From: Chitinophaga sp. CB10
GTDB taxonomy: Bacteria; Bacteroidota; Bacteroidia; Chitinophagales; Chitinophagaceae
Direction of reading: 5' to 3'
Assembly (NCBI GenBank): GCA_001870995.2
Contig: MLAV02000010.1
Coordinates: forward strand, 1 to 64,000
DNA length: 64,000 nucleotides
This document shows positions 40,260 through 48,482 of the stretch, in pieces. The translations under genes and the position numbers were made by a program. Within the stretch, counting starts at the first letter, position 1. Every line of letters begins with the position of its first letter. A model generated the notes under the pieces. The model ran no database searches. It saw only the letters and a list, made by a program, of their open reading frames with translations, and had not been told where the DNA came from.

Positions 40260-41645
40260 ATGCCGTCAGTTGAGATACTTTCCCGCATTCAGTTCGCCTT
40301 TACAGTGGCTTTCCACTACATCTACCCCCCGCTGAGCATTGGGCTGGGCCTGTGTTTGGTCATAATGGAAGGGATTTACCTGAAAACAGGCCTGCCGGTC
40401 TACCGCGACATTACGCGGTTCTGGATAAAGATATTCGCCCTCATTTTCGGGATAGGCGTGGCCACCGGTATTGTGATGGAATTCGAGTTTGGCACCAACT
40501 GGGCTACCTACTCCCATTACGTGGGAGATATATTCGGGAGCGCGCTGGCGGCGGAAGGGATATTTGCCTTCGCCCTGGAATCCGGCTTCCTGGGCGTACT
40601 GCTCTTTGGCTGGAACCGCGTGAGCAAAGGCGTTCACTTCTTTTCCACCATCATGGTGGCTTTGGGCTCCATCTTTTCGGCCCTTTGGATTGTGATTGCC
40701 AACTCCTGGCAGCAAACGCCGGCAGGGTTCAGGATCGAAGGGCACGACCTGGGCGCACGCGCCGTCGTGACGGACTTCTGGGAAATGGTATTCAACCCCT
40801 CTTCCGTGGATCGCTTTTCGCATGTGATCATCGGTTCGTTCCTGGCGGGGTCGTTCCTCGTGATGAGCGTAGGGGCCTGGTATATATTAAAAGGCAGGTA
40901 TATCAAACACGCCCAGGCCATGTTTAAAGTAGGCCTGAGCGTAGCTGTGGTGGCGGCCCTGATGCAACTGTTTACCGGCCACCGGTCCGCTGAATATGTG
41001 AGCAAATACCAGCCGGCCAAACTGGCCGCCATGGAAGGGCATTATGATAGTTTAGCCGTGGCCGATATGTACCTTATCGGCTGGGTAGATAATAAAAATG
41101 AAAAAACTACCGGTATCAAAATCCCGGGCGGCTTATCGTTCCTGACCCACGGCAGCTTCAGCGCGCCTGTACAGGGGCTGCATGCCACTCCGCCGGCGGA
41201 CAGGCCGGGCGCGGTAAACTTCGTATTCCAAACCTATCATTTCATGGTAGCCATCGGCATTACCCTCATAGGCCTCACCCTCCTGGCAGTATTCCTCCTC
41301 TGGAAAAAACAGCTGTTTAACCACCGCTGGCTGATGTGGATATTCGTACTGGCGGTACTGTTACCCCAGGTTGCCAACCAGCTGGGCTGGTATGCTGCGG
41401 AAGTGGGGCGGCAGCCATGGGTGGTGTATGGCCTGCTCCGCACCTCGGATGCCTTGTCCAAAAAAGTTACGGCGGACCAGGTATTATTTTCACTCATCCT
41501 CTTCACTTTCGTATATGTGTTGCTGTTTGCCCTCTTCCTGTTTTTACTGAACCGTAAGATCAGCCATGGGCCGGATGTGACGGAAGATGAAGCAACCGAC
41601 AGCGAACATTTTTCCAAACGGAATATTGCTAACATACCGTCTTAA
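40260..41645 (+). CDS. cydA: Cytochrome bd quinol oxidase subunit I
   Basis: 461 residues, multi-helix inner-membrane subunit. The heme-ligand region near the N-terminus is FTVAFHYIYPPLSIG (His about residue 19). Conserved loops VMEFEFGTNWATYSHYVGD and the C-terminal GWYAAEVGRQPWVVYGLLRT are present, the latter being the CydA signature. It carries a short Q-loop form. It reduces oxygen with electrons from menaquinol, with high oxygen affinity. The cydB ATG follows 10 bp after its stop. Confidence 0.96.
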   Translation: MPSVEILSRIQFAFTVAFHYIYPPLSIGLGLCLVIMEGIYLKTGLPVYRDITRFWIKIFALIFGIGVATGIVMEFEFGTNWATYSHYVGDIFGSALAAEGIFAFALESGFLGVLLFGWNRVSKGVHFFSTIMVALGSIFSALWIVIANSWQQTPAGFRIEGHDLGARAVVTDFWEMVFNPSSVDRFSHVIIGSFLAGSFLVMSVGAWYILKGRYIKHAQAMFKVGLSVAVVAALMQLFTGHRSAEYVSKYQPAKLAAMEGHYDSLAVADMYLIGWVDNKNEKTTGIKIPGGLSFLTHGSFSAPVQGLHATPPADRPGAVNFVFQTYHFMVAIGITLIGLTLLAVFLLWKKQLFNHRWLMWIFVLAVLLPQVANQLGWYAAEVGRQPWVVYGLLRTSDALSKKVTADQVLFSLILFTFVYVLLFALFLFLLNRKISHGPDVTEDEATDSEHFSKRNIANIPS

Positions 41646-41655
41646 TTCATAGCGC

Positions 41656-42690
41656 ATGGAAACAATTCTCGGATTAGATCTTCCTACCTGGTGGTTTTTG
41701 GTGATCGGCGGCCTGATCACCGGTTATGGTGTGCTGGATGGGTTTGACCTCGGCGCCGGCGCCTTGCATCTATTCTTTAACAAGGAGGAGTCCAGGCGGC
41801 TGGTCCTGAATGCCATCGGACCCGTTTGGGATGGTAATGAAGTTTGGCTCGTCATTGCCGGAGGAGCCTTATTTGCCGGCTTCCCGCTCGTGTACGGCGT
41901 CTTATTCTCCACCTTCTATATCCCTTTCATGCTGTTCCTCGTCAGCCTTATATTCAGGGCCATTTCCATTGAGTTCAGGAGTAAGGAGCCCTGGGCCTGG
42001 TGGCGTAAAATGTGGGATATCAGCTATTGCGTATCCAGCATATTCATCACCTTCCTCCTGGGGCTGGTGCTGGGGAACCTCATCCACGGCCTGCCGGTCA
42101 ACAAGGCGCATGAATTTACAGGCAACCTGCTGACCTTCTTTAATCCTTACGCCATCCTGATTGCGTTCACCACGCTGTCCCTCTTCATGCTGCACGGGGC
42201 TATTTACCTGGTGATGAAGACCGAAAACCGGTTGTATGCCAAGCTAACAGTACTGGTTAACAACTGCAGTAAATTTTTTATCCTTTGCTTCATCCTAACG
42301 TCAATGGCTACACTGATATATGTGCCCCATATGACGCAGGCATTCAAGCATCACCCGGAGCTGTTTATCCTGCCGCTGATCGCCGTGCTGACGCTTCTAA
42401 ACATTAAAAGGAACATCGATAGCCGCAAGTACTTTACGGCATTCCTGTTTTCATGCATCATCATGTCGTGCCTGCTGATCCTCTTTGCCATTGGCCTGTA
42501 CCCGAATATTATCATTTCATCCACGGATCCGGCCAACAGTATCAGTATTTATGCAGCGGCCTCTTCCAATAAGTCTTTGAAAATAATGTTGCTGATTGCC
42601 GCCATTGGCACCCCGCTGGTGATTTCCTATACCGTATTTGTATTCTGGACTTTCAGGGGAAAGGTGAAGCTGAACGAGATGAGTTATTAG
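41656..42690 (+). CDS. cydB: Cytochrome bd quinol oxidase subunit II
   Basis: 344 residues with about eight helices. The signature GVLDGFDLGAGALHLFF and WDGNEVWLV near the N-terminus and the RxxSIEFRSK segment (RAISIEFRSKEPW) are typical of CydB. It pairs with CydA and stabilises the heme d/b595 site. No cydX- or cydCD-like gene was seen nearby. Confidence 0.95.
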   Translation: METILGLDLPTWWFLVIGGLITGYGVLDGFDLGAGALHLFFNKEESRRLVLNAIGPVWDGNEVWLVIAGGALFAGFPLVYGVLFSTFYIPFMLFLVSLIFRAISIEFRSKEPWAWWRKMWDISYCVSSIFITFLLGLVLGNLIHGLPVNKAHEFTGNLLTFFNPYAILIAFTTLSLFMLHGAIYLVMKTENRLYAKLTVLVNNCSKFFILCFILTSMATLIYVPHMTQAFKHHPELFILPLIAVLTLLNIKRNIDSRKYFTAFLFSCIIMSCLLILFAIGLYPNIIISSTDPANSISIYAAASSNKSLKIMLLIAAIGTPLVISYTVFVFWTFRGKVKLNEMSY

Positions 42691-42746
42691 AGGCGAATGC
42701 ATCTTTAAACAAACAATTACTAACAAGGATATTCCTAAAAAAACAG

Positions 42747-42770
42747 GCCCCCGCAAGAAATTGCAGGGGC
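42747..42770. terminator. Hairpin after cydAB
   Basis: GCCCCCGCAA / TTGCAGGGGC with one mismatch and a GAAA loop. The T-tract is on the minus-strand side (AAAAAAACAG precedes it on the plus strand), so plus-strand termination is only moderately supported. Confidence 0.5.
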
Positions 42771-42977
42771 TTACCATTTAACCTATATTCTGTACTGTAG
42801 CATCGATTTAATGATCTCTCAGGAATCCACTATGACTTTCATTCTCAAATTCTTACGTTTCCCGAAAGATTTCTTTCCAATATAAGACCCTTTACTTTTC
42901 AGAAAGTTTAATCGGATAGAAAAAAAATTTAAAAATAATTCCGGGGAGCCCGACCTTAGTGGTAATTTTCTAATCCC

Positions 42978-43964
42978 ATGAACCGTATTGACCGGCTTAC
43001 AGCCATTTTAATCCAGCTTCAGAGTAAACGGATAGTGAAGGCAGCAGAGATTTCTGACCGCTTCAATATCAGTTTGAGAACTGTTTACAGAGATGTCAAA
43101 GCCTTGCAGGAGGCAGGCGTACCGATCGGGGCAGAGGCCGGCACCGGCTACTACATTGTAGACGGGTACCACCTGCCTCCCGTGATGTTTTCCAGGGAGG
43201 AGGCCGCCGCACTGCTTACTGCCGAGAAACTGATGGAGAAGTACAGCGACCACTCCAATGAAAAGCAGTTTGGCTTTGCCATGCAAAAAATCCGTTCCGT
43301 ACTCCGCGGAGGGGATAAGGACTACCTGGAAAACCTGGACGAAAACATTGCCGTACTGCGGTTTACGCCCCTGCACCTCCAGGATGGAAGCTTCCCCAAC
43401 CGCTTCCTCAGCGATATCCAGGCCGCGCTGGGCAACCAGCAGGCCCTGAGCATGGAATACTTCTCCATAAAGGATGAAGTAGCCACCCGCAGGGAAGTAG
43501 AGCCGGTGGGCATCTTCCACAGCAGCAACAGCTGGCACCTCATCGCCTGGTGCCGCCTCCGCAAAAGCTACCGGGATTTCCGGGCGGACCGTATCCGCAA
43601 GCTCCATCTGCTGAGCGAGCGCTACGATAAATCCAGGCACATTACCCTGAAAGAATACCTGGAACAGCAGCACCGGGATCACAGGGAAGCCCTGGAAGAG
43701 TATAAAATATTGATGGACAATGAAATGCTCCGTTATATCTCCGAACAGAAGTATTATTTCGGCCTCGTGTCCGAGAAGAACCTGGGCGATAAGACGGAAA
43801 TGACCTTTATGCAAACCTCCCACGAGTATTTCCGGCGCTGGCTGATCACCTTCGGGAAATACGTGGAGATCCTTTCCCCCCGGCACCTCAAGGATTCCAT
43901 GTATGAGCTTGCTATGGAATTACACGGGCATTACATCGAAAAATACCGGCAAAAATCCTCCTGA
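42978..43964 (+). CDS. WYL-domain transcriptional regulator (YafY/DeoR-like)
   Basis: 328 residues: an N-terminal HTH_11-type winged helix (RLTAILIQLQSKRIVKAAEI, FNISLRTVYRDVKALQEAGVPI in outline), then a WYL domain (LSMEYFSIKDEVATRREVEPVGIF, NSWHLIAWCRLRKSYRDFRADRI). WYL domains sense small ligands or nucleic acids. It is followed 73 bp later by a GyrI-like protein gene on the same strand, a frequent pairing in this phylum. Confidence 0.93.
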   Translation: MNRIDRLTAILIQLQSKRIVKAAEISDRFNISLRTVYRDVKALQEAGVPIGAEAGTGYYIVDGYHLPPVMFSREEAAALLTAEKLMEKYSDHSNEKQFGFAMQKIRSVLRGGDKDYLENLDENIAVLRFTPLHLQDGSFPNRFLSDIQAALGNQQALSMEYFSIKDEVATRREVEPVGIFHSSNSWHLIAWCRLRKSYRDFRADRIRKLHLLSERYDKSRHITLKEYLEQQHRDHREALEEYKILMDNEMLRYISEQKYYFGLVSEKNLGDKTEMTFMQTSHEYFRRWLITFGKYVEILSPRHLKDSMYELAMELHGHYIEKYRQKSS

Positions 43965-44037
43965 CATAAGGCTGTCACACCGGCTTCGTTGCTTTGTATT
44001 GTCAAATAACCCATTGCTTCACTAAAACGACTGAAAA

Positions 44038-44640
44038 ATGGAAAAACTGGACCTTACCAAAGCGTACAAAAGCTACTATACGGCCGGCAAGGCGGTAGAA
44101 TTGGTGAACATTGAAGACGCCCTCTTCCTGGCCATCACCGGGAAGGGCGATCCGGACGGCCCCAACTTTGCCCGGGACATCACCGCACTGTACACGATAG
44201 CCTATGCGATCAAATTTTTAAACAAGGCCGCCGGGCAGGACTTTGTAGTCAGCAAGCTGGAAGGCTACTGGTGGGTGGACGACTCGGCTACCGACCCGCT
44301 GCAGGTACCCCGGCATTTATGGAATTATGAGCTGGTACTGCGTTTACCGGATTACGTGACCCATCAGCAATTCATCCAGGCGGTAACCACCGCGGAAAAG
44401 AAAAAGAACAATCCCCGGCTGCGGGCAGTAGACCTCAAGACCATCGAAGGCGGCATGGCCGTGCAGATCATGCACAATGGCCCTTTCAGCGAGGAACCTG
44501 CCAGTTTGGAACAGCTGGACGCGTTTATGCGTTCCCGGCATTTGAAGTTCCATGGCCGGCATCATGAAATTTACCTGTCCGACTTCCGGAAAACGGCGCC
44601 GGCCAAACTAAAGACCATACTGCGTCATTCCGTCCGGTAA
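44038..44640 (+). CDS. GyrI-like small-molecule-binding domain protein
   Basis: 200 residues without signal peptide. Features of the family: DALFLAITGKGDPDGPNF near residues 26-43, the YTIAYAIKF helix, KLEGYWWVDD, and a C-terminal region LKFHGRHHEIYLSDFRKTAPAKL in pattern. These stand-alone GyrI-like domains bind amphipathic or toxic small molecules. Downstream of the WYL regulator, it is the likely target or co-regulated partner. Confidence 0.85.
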   Translation: MEKLDLTKAYKSYYTAGKAVELVNIEDALFLAITGKGDPDGPNFARDITALYTIAYAIKFLNKAAGQDFVVSKLEGYWWVDDSATDPLQVPRHLWNYELVLRLPDYVTHQQFIQAVTTAEKKKNNPRLRAVDLKTIEGGMAVQIMHNGPFSEEPASLEQLDAFMRSRHLKFHGRHHEIYLSDFRKTAPAKLKTILRHSVR

Positions 44641-44684
44641 CGGGTCAGTGAAGGGCAACGGTAGAATTAGTGGAGGAAAGGGGC

Positions 44685-45410
44685 TTAGTTGTCGTCCGAG
44701 AGGCCGAGGATCTGGATAGCCTGTGCGGCGGCTATCTGGCTGGCGTCTTTTTTATTGAAGGCTTTGCCGCTGCAAATGAGCTGGCCGTCGACCACGGCGC
44801 CTACGGTGAAGATGCGGCGGCCGTTGTCCATTTGTTCTTCCAGCAGTTCAAACTCGAGGGCTTTGCCGTTTTTGTTGGCCCAGCCATAGAGCTTGTTCTT
44901 GTGGTTCATTTCCACGGATTCGAGCTGCTCCAGGTCTATGTAGGGCATAATGATCCGGCGGTGCACGAATTGCTGGGTTTTGTTATACCCTTTGTCCAGG
45001 TACACCGCGCCTACGAGCGCTTCCAGGGTATTGCCGAAAATCTGCGAAATCTTGAGAAAACTGTTGTATTTATCGTAAATGGTGAGTTTGCGCAGCCCCA
45101 TTTTGATAGCGATATCATTGAGTTGCTGGCGGTTTACGATCTTGGAGCGCATCTCCGTCAGGTAGCCTTCCGTTTTGTAAGGATACTTTTTAAAGAGGTA
45201 GTCGCCCACGATTGCTCCCAGGATGGCGTCACCGAGGTATTCCAGCCGTTCATTGCTTTCGAGAAACTTCTCTTTGCTGGAACGGTGGCTCAGGGCTACC
45301 TCGTACAGCGCAAAATTACCTGGCGCAAATCCAAGTAAGTTATGCAGCTCTTTGTACAAGTGCCTTTTTCTGGATATTAGTCGATATAAGAATCCTGGCA
45401 GTAATTTCAC
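44685..45410 (-). CDS. rnc: Ribonuclease III
   Basis: 241 residues, double-strand-specific endoribonuclease involved in rRNA and mRNA processing. The signature is SNERLEYLGDAILGAIVGDYLF, and the second acidic region is LEALVGAVYLDKGY. The C-terminal dsRNA-binding domain ends near residue 235. The start is GTG at 45410 (MKLLPGFLYRL). It lies 16 bp after fabF in the conserved acpP-fabF-rnc order. Confidence 0.95.
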   Translation of the reverse strand: MKLLPGFLYRLISRKRHLYKELHNLLGFAPGNFALYEVALSHRSSKEKFLESNERLEYLGDAILGAIVGDYLFKKYPYKTEGYLTEMRSKIVNRQQLNDIAIKMGLRKLTIYDKYNSFLKISQIFGNTLEALVGAVYLDKGYNKTQQFVHRRIIMPYIDLEQLESVEMNHKNKLYGWANKNGKALEFELLEEQMDNGRRIFTVGAVVDGQLICSGKAFNKKDASQIAAAQAIQILGLSDDN

Positions 45411-45425
45411 ACAATCAAGGTCAGA

Positions 45426-46679
45426 TCAAGGAACAAATTTTTTGAAAATAACGGAGGCGTTGTGCCCGCCAAACCCGAAGGTATTGGAGAGTCCGGCCCT
45501 TACTTCTCTGTGTTGTGCGGTGTTAAAGGTAAAGTTTAATCTTGGATCCAGCTGGGGATCGTCGGTAAAGTGGTTGATAGTCGGAGGTACGATGCCATGA
45601 ATGATGGACAGGATAACAGCGATGGACTCCACTGCACCGGCTGCGCCGAGGAGGTGGCCTGTCATGGATTTGGTGGACGAGATATTCATGTTATATGCAT
45701 GTTCGCCAAATACATGTTGTACGGCCTTGATCTCAGCAACGTCTCCCAGCGGGGTGGAAGTACCGTGTACGTTGATGTAGTCGATGTCGCTGGCCTGCAT
45801 GCCTGCGTCCAGGAGGGCCTGGGTCATTACATTGCGGGCGCCTAAACCTTCCGGATGTGGAGCGGTGATATGGTATGCATCGGCAGTAGCGGCGCCACCG
45901 GCCAGTTCTGCATAGATATGGGCTCCTCTTTCCAACGCGTGATCCAGGGATTCCAGTACCAATGCACCGGCGCCTTCGCCCATTACGAAACCATCGCGAT
46001 CGAGGTCGAAGGGACGGGAGGCTGTTTTAGGATCATCATTTCTTTCGGATAGGGCCTTCATGGCGTTAAAACCGCCAACACAAGGCTCATTGATGACGTT
46101 TTCCGAGCCGCCGGTGATCACCATATCCGCTTTACCATAACGGATATTGTACATCGCCTCAATGATAGCATTGGTGGCGGATGCGCAGGCAGAAGCTACG
46201 GAGAAGTTCGGCCCCCTGAAACCGTGGCGGATAGAGATGGAACCCGCTGCGATGTCAGTAATAAGCCTGGTAATAAGGAAAGGGCTGAAACGGGGAGTCC
46301 CGTCGCCGGTATAGAATTCTTTCAGCTCGTTACTGTAATTGATCATACCACCCACACCGGTACCCCAGATCACGCCGACTCTGTCCGCGTTGATCCTGGA
46401 GGTATCAATCTTGGCATCAAGGATTGCCTGATCTGCGGATATCACCGCCGTTTGGGTAAAGGGGTCCATCTTACGGGCCTCCTTTTTGTCCAGGTAGTTA
46501 GTAGGATCGAAATTCTTCAGTTCGCAAGCAAAACGGGTTTTGAACTTGGAAGCGTCAAATTGCTTGATGAAATCCGCGCCGGATACACCGTTCGCCAAAC
46601 CGTGCCAATAATCGGCCACAGTATTGCCGAGCGGTGTAAGAGCGCCTAAACCTGTAACGACAACTCGTCTTGGTTGCAT
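45426..46679 (-). CDS. fabF: Beta-ketoacyl-ACP synthase II
   Basis: 417 residues. The catalytic Cys lies in VASACASATNAI, the first His in VHGTSTPLGD, the Lys in SSTKSMTGH and the second His in TGHLLGAAGAVE. FabF elongates fatty acids by condensing malonyl-ACP. It sits between acpP (upstream) and rnc, 23 bp and 15 bp away. Confidence 0.97.
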   Translation of the reverse strand: MQPRRVVVTGLGALTPLGNTVADYWHGLANGVSGADFIKQFDASKFKTRFACELKNFDPTNYLDKKEARKMDPFTQTAVISADQAILDAKIDTSRINADRVGVIWGTGVGGMINYSNELKEFYTGDGTPRFSPFLITRLITDIAAGSISIRHGFRGPNFSVASACASATNAIIEAMYNIRYGKADMVITGGSENVINEPCVGGFNAMKALSERNDDPKTASRPFDLDRDGFVMGEGAGALVLESLDHALERGAHIYAELAGGAATADAYHITAPHPEGLGARNVMTQALLDAGMQASDIDYINVHGTSTPLGDVAEIKAVQHVFGEHAYNMNISSTKSMTGHLLGAAGAVESIAVILSIIHGIVPPTINHFTDDPQLDPRLNFTFNTAQHREVRAGLSNTFGFGGHNASVIFKKFVP

Positions 46680-46702
46680 TAAAACAATTCTGATTAGTAG
46701 GA

Positions 46703-46939
46703 TTATTTTACGTGTTCTTCCAGGTAAGCAACTGCCTGGCCAACAGTAGTAATAGTTTCAGCTTGTTCGTCAGGAATGGAGATGTTGAATTCTTTTTCGA
46801 ATTCCATAATCAGTTCTACCGTATCCAAAGAGTCAGCGCCTAAGTCGTTGGTGAAGCTGGCTTCAGGAGTTACCTCGGCTTCGTCAACGCCCAATTTGTC
46901 AATGATGATCTTTTTAACTCTTGATGCAATGTCTGACAT
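46703..46939 (-). CDS. acpP: Acyl carrier protein
   Basis: 78 residues from the ATG at 46939 (MSDIASRVKKII); longer upstream starts are unnecessary. The phosphopantetheine Ser is in GADSLDTVEL. Strong -33/-7 promoter at 46973-47001. It heads the acpP-fabF-rnc operon. Confidence 0.97.
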   Translation of the reverse strand: MSDIASRVKKIIIDKLGVDEAEVTPEASFTNDLGADSLDTVELIMEFEKEFNISIPDEQAETITTVGQAVAYLEEHVK

Positions 46940-46972
46940 AATTTTAAGTGTTTTTGGTTTAAAACTTGACTG

Positions 46973-47001
46973 CAAAAATATAATTTTTATTGAATTGCCA
47001 A
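46973..47001 (-). promoter_or_regulatory. Promoter of acpP-fabF-rnc
   Basis: On the minus strand, TTG at 47001-46999 and TATTTTTG at 46980-46973 with 18 bp between, a good Bacteroidota -33/-7 pair, 33 bp before the acpP ATG. Confidence 0.65.
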
Positions 47002-47244
47002 CAGGAAGGGGAAATTTTGTGCGCCTTTTGGCCCCTTTAATCGCTGCAAAACCAATACAGTGAATACTTTACGGATTTCCTGATTTTAAGATTTAATACC
47101 GCAAACACCCCATTTCCACCCCTTATTCTTACCACTTATAAAATAAGAAGGCCATTATTTCCACTCAAACGTATTTTTGGCCACTTATCTAAACCCTTAA
47201 CGCTAATTAACAGTTGCGGGGGTGCTAGTGCCTCATCCATTTAT

Positions 47245-47252
47245 TAAATTTG
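47245..47252 (+). promoter_or_regulatory. -7 promoter box of the RND efflux operon
   Basis: TAAATTTG, a TAnnTTTG match, about 130 bp before the adaptor gene start. No -33 element at the right distance. Confidence 0.4.
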
Positions 47253-47384
47253 TCAGGCTTGTGAGGAATCTATCGTCGTTAGCCCATGCTTGCGCGGATA
47301 ACTCCGGAGACCTGTGAAGTGAACACACCGTGGCTCTTCAGATCCCTCTATGGTATAATCGAAATTCTAAACGCTAATCATTTA

Positions 47385-48467
47385 ATGGCCAACACCAAAC
47401 GTACGTTCCGCACCATTGCAATTGTAGGGATTGCTGGCATCGCCGCCTTTCTGGTTTACCAGAAGGTAAAAGGCAGCAAAGCAGCCGAGCCAGCCGCCGC
47501 CGCGCCTAAAGGCGGCCCGGGCAAATCCCAGGTGATGATCGATGCATGGGTGGTAAAAACCGCCCCTATCGACCAGTTTATTGACGCAAGCGGAACGCTC
47601 CAGAGTAACGAAGAAGTAGAGATCAAACCGGAAATCAATGGCCGGATCACACACCTTTATTTTAAAGAAGGCACCAATGTGAAAAAAGGCGACCTCCTCG
47701 TAAAGATCTATGACGAAGACCTGAAAGCGCAACTTCAGAAACTCAGATTACAGCAACAGCTGGCCAAAACCACCCTGGAACGCCAGGAAAACCTCCTCAA
47801 AATCAATGGTATCAGCCGCCAGGATGTAGACGTTACCCGTAACCAGGTGAGCGCCTACGCAGCCGATATCGACTATACGCAAACACAGTTGCAGAAAACC
47901 GAACTGCGCGCCCCTTTCAGCGGCCGCCTCGGCTTACGTAACGTCAGCGAAGGCGCCATCGTATCCTCTGCAGTGGTAATCACCACTCTGCAGCAGATCG
48001 ATCCGCTGAAAATAGACTTCACCGTACCTGAAAAATACCGGAACCTGATCAAAAACGGCGATAAAGTGAAATTCACCGTTGCCGGCGACCAGCAGGAACA
48101 TAACGGCAGCATCTACGCCATCGACCCGAAAATCGACCTGGCTACCCGCACCGTAAAGCTCCGCGCCATCGTGCCCAACAGCGGCGCTACCCTCTTCCCG
48201 GGCTCGTTTGCGCAGGTGCGCATCAACCTGAAAGACCTGCCGGATGCCATCATGATCCCATCCCAGGCCGTAATACCAGGCACCCGCGATAAACGTGTAA
48301 TCGTTGCCGATAGCGGCAAAGCCAAATTCGTAGTGGTGGAAACCGGTATCCGCGACCAGAACAGCGTGCAGATCGTCAGCGGCCTCAAACCGGGCGACAC
48401 GGTCATCACTACCGGCATCCTGCAACTGAAGCCAGGCATGCCACTGAAATACAATAAGATCCAATAA
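47385..48467 (+). CDS. RND efflux periplasmic adaptor subunit
   Basis: 360 residues from the ATG at 47385 (MANTKRTFRTIAIVGIAGIAAFLV), with one N-terminal hydrophobic anchor. The lipoyl-like region EVEIKPEINGRITHLYFKEGTNVKKGDLLVKI in pattern, a coiled-coil hairpin (LQKLRLQQQLAKTTLERQENLL), and beta-barrel sequences follow. It joins the inner-membrane RND pump to the TolC-like channel. Pump gene 15 bp downstream. Confidence 0.93.
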   Translation: MANTKRTFRTIAIVGIAGIAAFLVYQKVKGSKAAEPAAAAPKGGPGKSQVMIDAWVVKTAPIDQFIDASGTLQSNEEVEIKPEINGRITHLYFKEGTNVKKGDLLVKIYDEDLKAQLQKLRLQQQLAKTTLERQENLLKINGISRQDVDVTRNQVSAYAADIDYTQTQLQKTELRAPFSGRLGLRNVSEGAIVSSAVVITTLQQIDPLKIDFTVPEKYRNLIKNGDKVKFTVAGDQQEHNGSIYAIDPKIDLATRTVKLRAIVPNSGATLFPGSFAQVRINLKDLPDAIMIPSQAVIPGTRDKRVIVADSGKAKFVVVETGIRDQNSVQIVSGLKPGDTVITTGILQLKPGMPLKYNKIQ

Positions 48468-48482
48468 CCTGATTATTTATAT

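Larger units (their letters stand above)
46940..47384. other. Divergent intergenic region between acpP and the efflux operon
   Basis: 445 bp with no supported gene. It holds the acpP promoter (46973-47001, minus) and a -7 box for the efflux operon (47245-47252, plus). Confidence 0.5.

Noticed and set aside
42831..42884. 17-codon frame after cydB (MTFILKFLRFPKDFFPI) considered as a small Cyd accessory subunit
   Set aside because: It is separated from cydB by a hairpin and lacks the expected single membrane helix of such subunits; support is too weak.
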